The translations under genes and the position numbers were made by a program. From Beverwykella pulmonaria (taxonomy: Eukaryota > Ascomycota > Dothideomycetes > Pleosporales > Melanommataceae), in assembly GCA_001599595.1 (NCBI GenBank), contig BCHH01000010.1, positions 1,299,392-1,363,391 on the forward strand: a stretch of DNA of 64,000 bases, written 5' to 3'. Positions 12,186 to 24,500 of the stretch are shown here, piece by piece. Position 1 is the stretch's first letter, and every line of letters begins with the position of its first letter. The notes beneath the pieces were generated by a model. That model was not told where the DNA came from and searched no databases. It worked only from the letters and a program-made list of their open reading frames with translations.

Positions 12186-14562
12186 TTAGACCTCATCACC
12201 AGCCCCTAGGCCAGCGGGCCTTCCATCTGTAATCTCAGGATGCGCATCATACGCCTCGCTATACACGGGCGTCCCATCATCCCCAATCCTCACCTTCGTA
12301 CTCACCACCGCAACCTTCAGCCCTGGCACCTCCTCCCTTGGCCGCTCACTCCCGTCGAATACTGTCACACGCCAGTGGAGATTCTTCGCCAGATACGGGC
12401 ATACATCCTCAGGGTTCAGACTAGCGAGTTGTCCTTCGACGATGTCTTGTAGCAGCGCCGACGTCAGCGGCACCGTACCGGTAACGACCAAGTCATCGGC
12501 CGCATCCTCCTGGCACTTTGCGCACTGCGTTTCGCCGCCCCGACCCAGGACCGTGAAGCGGCCGACGACGTTGTACTCGGTGGGCCAGGTGGCAGGGTCC
12601 GGATTGAATTCTCCGAGGAAGACGTAGACGCGGAAGGTTTGTTGAAGACCGTGCTTGAGGGCACGGAGATTGGTTACATATTCTGTGTAGGTGCGGTCGG
12701 GGACGAGGTGCGCGAATTGAGGGGGGATATTGAGGGGGACAGGAGCGCTGGGGGTGGCGTGGGTTTCCGTGGTGTGGGTGCTGGATTCGGCTTGTGTTTG
12801 AGGATGGGTTGAAGCAGCTGATTGAACGAGGGGTTGGGCGGGAGTTGTGGCTTGGACTTGCACTGGTGCCTGAGAGGGTGGTTGAGCGGGCGGGTGAGCT
12901 GTAGCAAGCTGGTGATCTGCCGGCTTTGGAGCTCCGCCATTGGCCTGAGCCTGTACCGACGACGGTTTGTTAGCCGTCTCTATCCCAAGGACTTCCTGCG
13001 CAGTATGAATAGGGTGAGCAACAGCTTTCTTCAACACGTTCATAGAATGTGCATGCTTCTGGTCAGACACTCCAGCACTGGCAACCGAAGCCGCTGCAAC
13101 GGGAGTATCCTTCCCGAGTGAAGGCGCAGCAGCAAGGTTTTCGAAGAAGCTGTTGATGACATTGCCGCCATACTGCTTCGTGACTTGGCTTCTCACGGCA
13201 AGTTGATACGCCTGGTCGCTTGGGTAGAGCCAGCGTTGGGTCTCGGGATAGGCGTAGCCGAAAGGTGTGGTGTTCTTAACTTTGGATGAGTTCCAAAATG
13301 TAGTTGCCGAGGAGTCGTAAAAGGGTTTCAGGTCTGTGGTAGCAGTGACGCGGGTGTTCGCTGCGATGGTGAAATTTGCCTCCCGGGATTGAGTGACTTT
13401 GTCGATTACATATGAGTTTGGATTCATGGCCTGCCAGATGGCCCAGAGGCGGTCGACGTTGCTGACGAGCATCAGTAATGAGGTCGAGCTTAGGGCACGG
13501 TTAACTAGAACATACCAATGATGAAGCCAGAATACCGGATCAAACGCCGACACTTCCAGTGAGCCCATGTGACCGCCCTGGCCGACTTTATCGTGAATCT
13601 CGTTGTGCATGTCCTCAATACTTCCGTATTTCCCGGGCTGATCATTTTGAAGCCAAGTATTGTCACTAAATGCGTCGAACTGCTTGTATGAAAGCAACAC
13701 GAGCGACACGTTGCTCCGCAAGGAAGCACTCTCGTTCGTGATCACACGAGAGACAAGAGCATTCTGGGATGCGCCGTTTTGATCCGGTGCACGCTTAGTA
13801 TTGGCGATTTTACTCCACTGAAGCAGATCAGCGCCTTGTTCGAAACTTCGGAGACGCTTTGAAACTTACGTAACTATCGAGGGCCAGCTCTGCGGGGATG
13901 TTCTTGCCACTGAACTGGAAACTGTACAAGGGATTGCTGATCGTTTTGGAAGCACCGTCAACGTCCACCACCGACGCAGTCCTGTCGCTGACTGCGGTCG
14001 GGAAGGCGCTGGTCTGGTTAGTGATTTTCATAGCCCAGTCCCAGTAAGGCATGCGGAAGTCCTTTGCAGCCGCGACATAACGAGCTCGCAGGGGCTCTGA
14101 GAATTGGTTGGCAACCTTCTGGATGGAGGCATACAGTGCTTGCTTGACATTGCATTAGTATTTTACGAACTGATTAGTCGGCAGCAGCCAGACACACCTC
14201 ATAGACAGCCAGGTAAGGGCGGTGCCAGGGGAGAAACAGAATGGAACTGTGGGTACAGTACCCGCCAAAGGTAGCGTTTTCGTTGCCATTGACTCCATTC
14301 CACGGAACAAAGGGCTCGCCGTGAATACCAGCCACCGAGTAATAGGACAGGAGGTCAGTTACAGGTTTCTTCTGAAGGTCCGCAAGGCCGAGTAGGTAGA
14401 GGTTCCATTGGTCCTTGTAGTTGGCCTGAAGGTCGCGGATCTCTCGTCGGATGGGGACAGAGCCTTCGGGTGTATCAGTTCTGTGACTGGGCTGAGAGAA
14501 AGGGACATACCATTGGGTCCTGGGGTGGTGGGTACGCCAGTTGCTGTGATTCTGGAGGCCAT
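12186..14562 (-). CDS. Tyrosinase (type 3 copper polyphenol oxidase) with long C-terminal extension
   Basis: Oxidises mono- and o-diphenols to quinones, in fungi for melanin and wall phenolics. Spliced model: exons 14562-14511, 14463-14198, 14142-13870, 13817-13516 and 13461-12186, about 722 residues. CuA ligands are H65, H89 and H98; Cys87 two residues before H89 (YCTH) is the cysteine that forms the thioether bridge in Neurospora-type tyrosinases. CuB ligands are H268 and H272 plus the histidine pair 296-297 in WLHHCNVDRLW. After the catalytic core comes a 100-residue Ala/Gln/Pro/Thr-rich linker, then a C-terminal domain with FRVYVFLGEFNPDP and a CAKC motif, the kind of CxxC seen in fungal pro-tyrosinases that masks the site and delivers copper. 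No signal peptide, as usual for this class. Longer than most family members because of the linker. Confidence 0.93.
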
Positions 14563-15490
14563 GTTGGATCACGAGTCAGAGACGAGGAAGTGTATGAATC
14601 TGATGTGCACGTTGTTGTTCACTATTCTACATGGCAAACGCTCCGGGCTTTATATGCATGGTCCTGGCGTTTTGGACCAATATTTCCATAGACGATGTAA
14701 TGTTCAGCTATGTTAGACTACGCCACGATCTTGATGCCTTTGTTCCACTAAATGCGGCCCGCATGCAGGCATATCTTATCGCTAAAGTTTGGCAAAAGCA
14801 GTATGAATGAGGGGTAGTGTAAGCTTATGTAGAGTCTAGATAGGTCGTTGTAGTCGTGTGTGCAAAAAGAAGTTCCGAGGCAGCCAATGATACAGAATAG
14901 AAAGAAACGCCCTCGCCAACACAGACTGAAGGAGCTGTGTGGCTAGCTCATTCTGCGAGCTCAGCTATCACCATGGCCGCCTCTTGCCGTGTGCAGCTGT
15001 GATGTTTATCGTTGGCAGCGTTTCCAATCCGGTAAGCCATGTCAGAGGGACTGGACGATTGGAGAACAATAAGGGGATGATCAAAGCCTGGAAGCCAATG
15101 CCGTTCAATCCAGGCTGAACCGAGCTGAAAGAGCCTTGTTGAGAACTTACTATGTGGGAGATGCAGCGTCGCCTATAACGCCGGTCCCGACGAAAAGCTT
15201 ATTCCAATTGGTGAAGATGCGGAGACGTGAGATCCATGACCAGTGCGGGGAAGGTGCGGACGCAACTAGAATCGAATGGAATATTGGTATAGCTGACATG
15301 TTGGCCAAGTTGCGGTGTGAGCATGTGTTCGCGAGAGAATTGTGTCTGCTGTGAAGTACGTGGTGGAGTACTTCGTAGTGTAATTTAGTGGCAGTTGGAG
15401 ATGTGGTGTGAACTGGCGTTGGAGCTTGGGCCATCCACGGTCGTGGGGCAGCACTTAAAATAATTTTCCGGCATCCCAGACGAGCCTCCA
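14563..15490. other. Divergent promoter region, tyrosinase / Rcm1
   Basis: About 0.9 kb shared upstream region between the tyrosinase (minus) and Rcm1 (plus) genes. Apart from the tyrosinase TATA box I see no supported element or gene. Confidence 0.55.
14649..14654 (-). promoter_or_regulatory. TATA box of the tyrosinase gene
   Basis: TATAAA on the minus strand about 90 bp upstream of the tyrosinase ATG, in CATATAAAGC context. Well placed; a computational call only. Confidence 0.55.
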
Positions 15491-17325
15491 ATGTCGCTCT
15501 ACTATGAGGCCGCCGCGGTGCTTGCGAATCCAGACAAGGCCGGCGGCTCGCTCAAGTCGCGCATCTACAGGCAAAAAGACCTGAAAAGCTCGCCTGCCCA
15601 GCTCTTCGCCCTCGTGACCGAGGCGTCGAAATGGTCTGCCGTGCTCAAGGGTGTCATTGAGAAGTGCGGATTGCTGGCCGAGGAGAAGAAGGTATGCGCT
15701 GGGCTCGCTCGCTGTATTGCACAAACATTAACCCATCCTGCCTTCGTTAGCTCACGCCAGTCCTTGCCCTCCTCCTCACCCACGACCTCCTCTCCAAAAA
15801 CGGCGTCGCCGCGCCCGCAAACCATGTCCTCAAGCTTGCCATCACCAGGCACAAAGCACGGCTGGGTGCCGAGTTCACCAAAGCACGGCTCCGAGCCGGC
15901 TGTGCTACGCTAGAAGCATTCAAACGGGCCGTCAACCATGGCGGGCTCGATGCCGACCAGGAAGCTGTGCACCCCTTGGTTCGACATCCTCGCTGGGTCC
16001 GGATCAACACGCTCAAGACAACCGTGGCAGAACAGCTGTCCACCACGTTTGCCGGGTATGAGCAGTCAGACGAGCTGCGTCCCGTCTTGATGGCGTCTGC
16101 CTCATCCAAAATATATTTCATGGATCACAATATTCCCAATCTCATCGCGCTTCCGTCCAAGGTGGACTTGACAAAGTCAGCCGCATATACGCGCGGACAG
16201 ATCATCTTCCAGGATAAAGCGTCATGTTTTCCAGCCTACCTGCTGGACTTGCGGCCCGAGGATGGAGACGTGATTGATGGGTGTGCGGCACCGGGGAACA
16301 AAACCACCCATCTGGCTGCTCTCATCTCGCACCGACGATCGGAGTCGGAGCAGGAGAGGGAGCAAAGAGTGATAGCCTTCGAGAGAGACAAGGCCAGAAC
16401 CACGACCCTGGAGAAAATGGTCAAGCTCGCATCGGCTGATAAAATCGTGTCCATCAAGGGCGGACAAGACTTCTTGGCCGCGCAGCCCGGTTCTAGTAAA
16501 TACGAACACGTTGGAGCGATTCTGCTCGATCCCAGTTGCTCTGGAAGCGGTATTATCGGCCGCGACGACGCTATTAAAATGCATCTACCCGACCTGCAAG
16601 CCGGGGAGAAAGTCAAAGCAGGCAGAGGCAAAAAACGGAAGCGAGACCAGAAAACGGCTACGATTCCTGAACCTAGCACTACCCTGGACCTGGACCTGGA
16701 CGATTCTGTTCCCGAGGAAACCGCCAGCCAAGACAAGCTCTCTGAACGGCTCGTTGCTCTTTCGGCTTTCCAACTCCGCATCCTCCTACACGCCATGCGG
16801 TTTCCCAAAGCGCGAAAGATTACCTACTCGACATGCTCAATTTATTTTGAAGAAAACGAGGGGGTCGTTTTCCAAGCCTTGGCGTCACCAGTGGCACAGG
16901 AGCATGGATGGAGAATCTTGAAGAAAGAAGACCAGGTCGAAGGATTGAAGACCTGGAGGAACCGAGGTATTTGGGAGGACGACAAACTTGGGGACGAGAT
17001 CGACGTGACCGAAGAGCAAAAGGAAAATGTTCTTGATGCATGCATTCGGTGTGACAAAGGGACTGGGGATGGCACCATGGGATTCTTCGTTGCGGCGTTT
17101 GTTAGAGACGAAGCTTCGGCGCAGGATGGCCTTGAGACTGGGCTGCAGGTCGATGCACATGCGGCTGAAGAAGGCTTAATTCACGATGAGGACGAGTGGA
17201 ATGGGTTTAGCGACGATGATACTACCGCGCATGCCCCTGCCACCACAGAGCTGAACAACAAGAAGCCAGAAACAGAGGAGCGGAAAGCCAAGAAGAGGAA
17301 AGGGCACCGCCAAAAAAAGTGCTGA
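15491..17325 (+). CDS. RCM1: 25S rRNA (cytosine-C5) methyltransferase Rcm1 / NSUN5-like
   Basis: NOL1/NOP2/Sun-family enzyme that methylates a cytosine of large-subunit rRNA using S-adenosylmethionine, acting in the nucleolus. Spliced model: exon 1 15491-15691 and exon 2 15751-17325, intron GTATGC...TTAG, giving 591 residues. The N-terminal region begins MSLYYEAAAVLANPDKAGGS and matches Rcm1/NSUN5, with RWVRINTLKT leading into the Rossmann domain. The SAM-binding block DGCAAPGNKTTHLAAL starts at about residue 243. The two catalytic cysteines of the family are C330 in LLDPSCSGSG and C429 in YSTCS. A basic insert (KKRKRDQK) lies between them and the C-terminus is Lys-rich (KAKKRKGHRQKK), both consistent with nucleolar location. 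Full length for the family. Confidence 0.94.
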
Positions 17326-17899
17326 CGACGGAATGCAACCTCCTCATGAGACAAAGGCGGTAACCAACCTTACCATGCCCAGCGCATCAGCCAATTAAGT
17401 GCTTGCTACTCGAAGACCTCAGCCATCCTTCCCTTTTGCTTAACATGTGTCGTTTCATCATGCAATTTGAGCAAGAACAACGACTCCTCCTGTCCCAACA
17501 ACAGCAACTTCTGTTCGCTATTCGATGAACGTAAACTAGGGCATGACTGCTCCTCCCGCCTTCTCGTACTTTCAAACATTGTCCCCCGACACATTATTCA
17601 GAGAAGAAGCTTCCAGTTTACAACTATCAAACTCCCGTCTGATGTTCACGTAGACGTTCGGCTGCCCTGCACCAGCCCCACGGTCGATCACCGCGCTAAT
17701 GCTGACATGGGTCTTTCCGACCGTTTCACACAACTAACAACTGACGTCACTCGCGCCACCCGCTCAAAGCTTGGAATCAACATGGCGTACATAAATGCAT
17801 CATCTTTAAATCGCAGAGCATCCTGCATACCATACCCGCCTTACCAAACACGCACCTTTGCATTGTCTACACAAAATCCACAACCGCATAAACATCAAC
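17326..17899. other. Intergenic region
   Basis: About 570 bp holding the Rcm1 3' UTR and the promoter of the small gene at 17900. An overlapping open frame across 17467-17952 has no recognisable content. Confidence 0.5.
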
Positions 17900-18399
17900 A
17901 TGTCGAAGAACGAAGAGCAAAATCACATCCCTGTCCCCAAAGACGGAGATGAGCAGGAGGAATCAAAAGGCTCAGGTGGCCTGCTGTCTGGCATCGGAGA
18001 TCCTCTTGGTATGTTATTGTCCCTTGTCCCTTGTCCCTTCTCCACAATACTCCGAATGTAACACTTCACATCTGTTCAACGAAACGCTATCGAGGCTCCA
18101 CACCACCCTTTTTTCTCCAGTACCTAATAAACCCCCTAGGCAAAGTCCTCAACACAGGCCTGAAGCCCATCGGCGTCCCCCTGTCCTACGTGACTGAGCC
18201 CCTGGGCAACGCCGTGGGTGGCACCACACGCGGGGCCATTGGCCCTCTCCTCGGCACAAAAGACGAGCGCATGGAGGTCATAGGAGGTAACAACAAGGAT
18301 AGTTATAATAAGCCCGAGAAGATTGCGGGCAAGGAGCAGACGGGAGATAATCCGCTGGGGTTGGATCAGACGGGGAGGTGGGGGTTCAGGGATGAGTAG
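17900..18399 (+). CDS. Small Gly/Pro-rich conserved fungal protein
   Basis: Function unknown. Spliced model: exon 1 17900-18008 and exon 2 18140-18399, intron GTATGT...CCCTAG, 122 residues; joining the exons keeps one frame across LSGIGDPLG and KVLNTGLKPIG. The N-terminus is hydrophilic and acidic. The centre is a run of short Gly/Pro repeats of the type GDPLG, LKPIGVPL, TEPLGNAVGG, IGPLLG, a pattern I associate with small hypothetical proteins widespread in Pezizomycotina. The C-terminus is polar (NNKDSYNKPEKIAGKEQTG). No signal peptide or clear membrane helix. The regular spacing of Pro-Leu/Ile-Gly motifs suggests an amphipathic or lipid-associated segment, but that is a guess. Confidence 0.75.
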
Positions 18400-18658
18400 G
18401 AGGGAGCCAGGGTAGAGAGGGAGTGTGTATGATATTGACATCTAGTTATTTAGTATTGGGTTAACCGATGCTATGAATGATGAAGAGGTTCAAATTGTGT
18501 TTAATATATTGATTAGTATTGGGACGGCAGAACGCGGCCCTGGGGGGTATATCGAACCCTAAACCGATCCCCCAGCCATAAAGACCAAACCGATGCATGT
18601 CCTCCAGAAACGCCACTCATCGTATCATACAGCGTCCTATCATTAAAAGCCTTGTGTC

Positions 18659-20545
18659 TCAGAACATTTCATCCATCCCGCTCTCGTCAAATATGCTCGT
18701 CCCTGTACCCGCGCCCCTGACCACCTTGTTCCTTCTCGCGCGAAACGTATCATCAAAACTCGCCGTGCTATCCGCCTGTAGCCGGATTTCTTCATCATCT
18801 AATAGCCCCGTCTCCATCCCATCAGCATCAACCTTCTGAAGCCTGCTGTCGTCCTCCTCACTCTCGCTCGCACCGCTCAACCTCGGCACCGGCGTCCTCC
18901 CCGTCAAGATATCGTACAGACTATCATCGCTCTCATCCTCGGCATCAGAGTTCTCAAATCTGAGAATCGTATCTTTGCCTTCGGGATACATAATCACGTA
19001 TCCCTGTGTATGACTAAACACGAGCGCAGGCTTCTTGTCGACGGAAGTAGGGAGCCATTTCGCGTCCCATTTGGGCGGCAGCGAGCCCGCGGGCTTCTTG
19101 ATTGTGGGTGCGAGGTTGAGGATCGCGGGGGGTTCTTTTAATGATCCGGAGGAAGGTGGGGAGCCAGAGACCGCGTGCGCAGTGTACAAATAGATAATGG
19201 GAGAATCCTGAATGGATTGGATGAGGAGAAGGGAGGGGCTCGTGGGATGCCATGAGAGCGATTTGATAGGTGCGTGCTGTATGAGAATCGTGCGCGGTTT
19301 CAGACTCAGCAAGTCCCAGATCCAGACCGTAGTTGGCGTGGAATCGTCTCTGGTTGCGCACATGGTGCCATCGGTATTGAACGCCATGATACTAATCCCC
19401 TGCTTCATCAGCGCGGTTTCATTCTTCTCGGCCTGGGCTTTCGGCGGCGTAGCGGGTTGCGGTGTGAGTGCGTAGCTCCTGTTCCCTAGTGAATCGACCT
19501 GTTCGGTATAGACGGGCGCGCTGGGGACCTGTATCTGGGCTGTGTGATCGAGAAACACAATCGGAGAGAACGTGCGGGCAGAGAGGATGCGCATGCGTCG
19601 GTCCCAACTCCCAACTGCGAGCCACTCGCCGCCTGGAACCCATTCTATGGTCTTGATACCAAGGCCTTCGACGGCCCACTCGTTGATGTGTTCAGAAGGC
19701 TCGCGAGAGATGGTCCGGTAGAGATTCCCGTCCGCTGTGTAGATGCAGAGTCTGTATCCTGAAGCTGGGGAATCCCAGACGGCAAGCCAGCGCCCGTCGC
19801 GACTCCATTTCAGGCCCTGTGCGTCTAGAGTCGTGAGCTCGACACGCTTGATCATGGTGTATGTCTGCGGGTCGAGGAGAAGAAGAATGTCCTGTCCAGC
19901 GGTGCGACACAAAATTGCCAGCGCTCCTCCTTTCCCCGCAAACTCACTCCCAGCTTGACTTCCGCCTCCATGTTCCGCAGCAGCGGGCCTGTATCCCCAT
20001 CCTCTCCCTCCTTTGCCCTCAAACTTTGGATCTCTAATCTCCACCGTCCGGCCCGTTCTCAAACACCACACCGTGACCTTACTCGTAAATCCTGAGAAGA
20101 TCACCACCTCTTCTTCTGTCCGCCCAAACTCAATATGCACGTTTTTCCCCATGCCCCCACTACCATTTCTGATCACCGCATTCCATTTCTCTTCCCGCAA
20201 GTCATACACACGCGTTGTCTCGTCGTCGGCAACAAGGATGCGATTCGATCGAGGGACTAGCACGCGCCGCGGCGGTTTTGAGATTCCGGATGAGATTTCG
20301 GGCGGAGACCAGGCGAGGCGTGAGTTACGTAGATCATGAGAGGGCGGCAGAGGAATGCTACGTATGATATCGAGGGATGCGAGACATCGAATTTGCAGGC
20401 AGGCTCCCGAGAGACAGGCTGTGTACTGTGCGGTTGGGGAAGTGAGAGAGAGGGAGGTTGCTGGGTTTTGTTAGCATTCGTCGTGTGGAATCAAGGTATG
20501 GAAATGGCTACTTTTAAATTGGGCGGATATTTCTACCTTCTCCAT
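18659..20545 (-). CDS. WD-repeat protein WRAP73 / Wdr8
   Basis: WD40 beta-propeller protein; family members associate with microtubule-organising centres and help anchor minus-end microtubule factors. Spliced model: exon 1 20545-20512, a small intron with a TGCTAAC branch point, exon 2 20460-18659, 611 residues. The added first exon gives MEKVEISAQFKTTSLSLTS followed by AQYTACLSGACLQIRCLASL, the expected first blade. Blades continue with ILVADDETTRVYDL, VIFSGFTSKVTVWCL, GLKWSRDGRWLAVWDSP, IEWVPGGEWLAVGSWDRRMRIL, IMAFNTDGTMCATRDD and IKSLSWHPTSPSLLLI. The C-terminal 120 residues are acidic and disordered (SDAEDESDDSLYD). The donor GTAGCC is weaker than others here, so exon 1 is slightly less certain than the rest. 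Confidence 0.9.
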
Positions 20546-21344
20546 GGTAGAAGTCGAGCCTGAAGTGTCGAGGTCAAAGATTCGAGGTTCAGGGTTTGTT
20601 GACGCAAAGTAAACAACCCATGTGGATGTGTTGACCAATCAGAGCTCCCGACAGCCGACCACTCGCGCTCCTTGAATTATAATAATTCTCCGAGGCCAAC
20701 CAAAACTTGTTTTCTTGGATGTACAAGTGTCTTCCTAGAATGCCGTTATTGAGAAATAGTATAATAGATCCCCACGACTCTACCTAGCCTAATTGATGTA
20801 TCCATCGGCGTCTTTAATCTAGAAAAAGGCACAACCTTCCTGATGTCAACGCTAAATCACCGAACTAGAAACCTACAAGAGTAACAAGTTCATAATCACA
20901 GCAAGCAGACCCGTCAGCCTTTCTCTTCAGACCACCATATCTTATCTATGGAAATCGATCCACTCCGCTAACCGTAGAAACAACGAGGGTATCGGCATAT
21001 ACACACACAGCACCAAAACTAGGCGTCAAGAATCCCATCGCCAGATATAGACATTTTAGCTACAGCCATCTGCACCATATCATCTTCATTGACAACGCGT
21101 CATACCATCTCATCATAACAAAAGCCACACCCAAGCCAAATAACCACTACCCCCTGATTAGGGAACCCAACGAAAAGATGTATGAAGAAGTGGAGAAGAA
21201 AAGTGATGTCCAAAATGTGCAGATGAAAGACGTCATGACATCCCTGGTCTATCACATCGCTATAATGACTTCCGGAATGGGCTCAATGCATTAACAACGC
21301 AAGGCTATGCCAACTGCAATCCAAGAACAAGGGTATGCACATTC
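20546..21344. other. Intergenic region
   Basis: About 0.8 kb between the WRAP73 start and the stop of the Gln-rich gene. It is relatively AT-rich and contains no supported gene; it likely carries the WRAP73 promoter and the long 3' UTR of the next gene. Confidence 0.5.
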
Positions 21345-24300
21345 TCAAGTGCTGTACACCGGCGCCTTCATCAGAATGCTCTTCCCACGGATTTGAACGG
21401 CAACACCAACAGACAAGCGGACCCTGGGTGGCGGTGGCTCCTCCTTTCCTCCGCTCGAGCTGCCAGGAGGGGGCTGTGAGAGGCTCTGTTGGCTTCCACC
21501 CTGGCCAAGGGAAGACTCGCGTTTACCAAGCTGGGCTGGTGTCTGTGGGGGTTTCGGTTTACTGCCAAACCCGAACATGCTGCGCTTCTTGTCTGCAATC
21601 TCCTTGGGAGGTTGGCTAGGATGGGTGTTCTGTTGGGTCTGTTGAGTTTGTTGAGTTTGTTGTTGTTGTTGCTGCTGTTGCTGTTGCTGCTGCTGCTGCT
21701 GTTGCTGGTCATGTTCTGCGATAGAAGCACTATCTTCCGCTTTAGAAGCAACGCTCCTCACAGAGGCTTGGTCTGCATCCTCGGGATCCAGGATGGGACT
21801 TGTCAGTGCAGGTATCCCGGACTCCATCTTCATAAACTCAGAGACTAGACTGTGGCCTGGAGGAAAGTACTCGATGTGGACCTCGCGGCTCTCAAGCGGT
21901 ACATGCTGAGCAATGCCAATGGCCAGCTCAACAATCATGGGAACACCGCCGTTGAGATCTGGCGGGGCAGGATCGTTCAAGAACATCTGGAGTGACCCTA
22001 TAAGCTTCTCGTTGAGAGACTCTGTTAGGGCCTGTCGGTTGACTGCAGCCTGTGGAGAGCGCAACAGCTCTGCAAGGCCCTCTAGCGTAGCCAGCCGCCA
22101 GTTGATGACCTTGGCTACGAGCGCATCTTCATCCTCGCTACTCTGTGCAGTAGGGGAGAATCTCCGGATGTTGAGTTGGATTGCCTTCAATTGAGACGAA
22201 ATGCCAACTTCAAGGTCGGGGTGGAAGTACTTGTCGAAAATGTTGTCCACCAACCACCGCGAGATAAATGCGCGACCAACGGCAGTCATCTCCTGCTTGC
22301 CTGTCTCGACGGCATTCTTGTTGACGACCGTATGCAACCACGGCGGAATTGAGTTCCAATCCTTCCGAATCGCGAATGACATCTGGGCTATTAAGCCATC
22401 TAATCTGTTGAATCGAGTAGCATATTCGCTGTCGTCCCAGGACGTGCGTGAGAGAGATAGACGCTGGTGCGCAAGCGTGTTCTGCAGCTGGTGCACTTGG
22501 GTTTGCTGCTCGAAGAAGTATCGCTTGACCTTTTGGTATTTCTCACCTGTGGGCCAGCGTCAGCGCTTGCATGATCAAGAGAAAAAAAATTGAAAAAATT
22601 GAACTCACGTAAAACCTCGTGATCCTTGATCAACTGGAGTATCTCCTCATCTGACATGTCGGTAGCAGAACGTGGCGGAGGTGTTGCCCGGCCCAGCTCT
22701 CCACCCTGAACTTGCTGTCCCTTCTCGCCCCGGTAGGGCTGGCCTTGCGAAGCTGTTGGTACGACGTTAGCCCCGAACGTGGGAACACCCGGCGACACCG
22801 GCGGTTGTCCTTGAGCCTGACCTTGTGCTGGGGGCTGTTGCAGGAGGGAGCCCTCCCGAGATGGCGCCCCAGGTGGTGGTCCGCCCGCCTCATTGACCTT
22901 CCGCAGAGTATTGCGCTGCTGACCGCCAGAGGGAGGCATGTTGTCCTGCCCCTGCTGTGGAGGAGTCGTGTTCTGCGTGGGCGTGTCGGCGCCTTGCGTG
23001 GGTTGACCTGGCTTCGTGTCGTAAGCTTGATATGGTGGGGGCTGAGGTTGGAGGGGTGATGGCGGGGCAAGCTGTTGCTGCGAAGAGGGAGGCCGGAGCT
23101 GCTGCACGTGCTGGGCGTCGATCTGCTGGCCCTGCTGTACAATCTGGGGGACCGGGCGGGTAGCTTGAGGATGCTGGAGCTCTGGTTGGTGCTGCGATGG
23201 CGGGCGGCCGTGCTGACCGAACTCCTGGCTGCCCTGGTGCGGCTGAGTGCCCGGGGAGAATTGGGGTGGCTGCTGGTACTGCAGAGGGGGTTGGGCGGCG
23301 TCCTGGGGCGATTGTTGCTGTCCCTGCTGGGCCTGTTGTTGCTGTTGATACTGGTAGTAATTTTGCTGCTGAGGTGCGAGGTCCTGAGCCTGAGCCTGTT
23401 GGGTGTGCAGGGGAGCGTTGCCCAATTGGGAGCTTGGCGCAGCCTGGGGGTGGAAAGCCTGATACTCGTTCGGGTTCTGCTGGTGCTGGTTCGGCGGCGA
23501 GTAGCTCTGGTAGATCGGCTGAGGCTGCTGCTGTTGCTGTTGCTGTTGTTGTTGTTGTGGTGCCAGGCCCTGGTGTTGTTCGGGGCTGTAGTGTTCTACC
23601 CCGCCCTGCGTCTGATAACTCCCTTCGGTGTTCACCCTAGCGAGTGGGGGCCGATTGTACTGCTGTTCCTGGTGGGGGTTCGGCGCAAATTGCGGTGGAG
23701 GCTGCCCCGGATGCTGCTGGTATGGCAGACCGTCCTTGGGGGGCACCTGGGGCGTATGCTCGTTGTGCTGGAGAAAGGGATCCAAATCGTCCTCGTCCTG
23801 CTCGTTGGACACGGGCAAGTGCTGGCTCGACGACTGTCGCTGGCTCCACTGCGCGGCCTGGAGCTGGTTGTTAGGATTGGGCGACGGGTAGTTCTCTGGT
23901 GACGCGCCCTCGCTCTTCCTGGTCGACGCTCGTCTTCCGATGCCGTTCTTGTTAGGGTTTCGGGATGGGTCGTCGTGGTCCCTGTGGCTCGAGAGTCCCG
24001 CAGCGATGCGGCTGCGCAGCGACTGCTTCTTGGGCTCCTGCACGTAGGGCGGGTTTGGCTGCTGGGGCTGGTATGAGCCCCGTCGCGCTTGGTCGAGGCC
24101 GGGTGATGTCTGGGGCTGCTGTTGACCCGCGGTGTGCTGGAGATTTTGTTGCTGCTGCTGCTGCTCAAGCGAGAGGTTTGCGGAGTGCCGGTGGCTCGTT
24201 GTGCGCGTGGGGAACTGCTGCTGAGGCTGCTGTTGTCTGTATGCGCCCTGAGGTACGCCTCCAGGAATTGGTTGTTGATTGAGCGTTGGTTGCGGTGGCC

Positions 24301-24500
24301 CCTCGGGCGATGGCTGGAATCGCTGTGCGGCGGCCTCGTTGTTCACTAGAAGCGCTTCCCCGTCAGCCGCACGAAGCAATACGGCGGGTAGCCGCTCACT
24401 TACTAGAAGGCACAGGCGAGGAGTGACCTGAGGAATTGTCGACAGAGGAGTGCGAACGGTTCGACTTGGCCCAGGGGAGTTTCGAGGGTTTCGACGGCAT
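21345..24500 (-). CDS. Large Gln/Pro-rich fungal protein of unknown function
   Basis: I recognise this as a conserved fungal protein but cannot assign a function. Spliced model: exons 24500-24404, 24345-22609 and 22546-21345, 1011 residues; both introns keep frame. It starts MPSKPSKLPWAKSNRSHSS. The first 600 residues are disordered, dominated by Gln, Pro and Ser, with several pure Gln runs. Then come DMSDEEILQLIKDHEVLREKYQKVKRYFFEQ, a probable coiled coil, and a folded, well-ordered region of about 250 residues (SFAIRKDWNSIPPWLHTVV, AFISRWLVDNIFDKYFHPDLEVG, WRLATLEGLAELL). A second poly-Gln run and a SMFGFGSKPKPP segment precede a hydrophobic C-terminal tail. The folded half is the conserved part in relatives I know. 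CAG/CAA runs make length variation likely. Confidence 0.85.
21661..21709 (-). repeat. Poly-glutamine codon tract
   Basis: Uninterrupted run of CAG and CAA codons (read on the minus strand) coding for about 16 glutamines, inside the third exon of the Gln-rich gene. Another run, of about 11 glutamines, occurs near 23530-23562 in the same gene. Mixed codons make it less slippery than a pure CAG tract. Confidence 0.85.

Noticed and set aside
23075..23902. 275-codon Leu-rich plus-strand frame that looks like a membrane protein
   Set aside because: It is the antisense reading of the CAG/CAA-rich Gln gene; CTG/TTG codons arise automatically.
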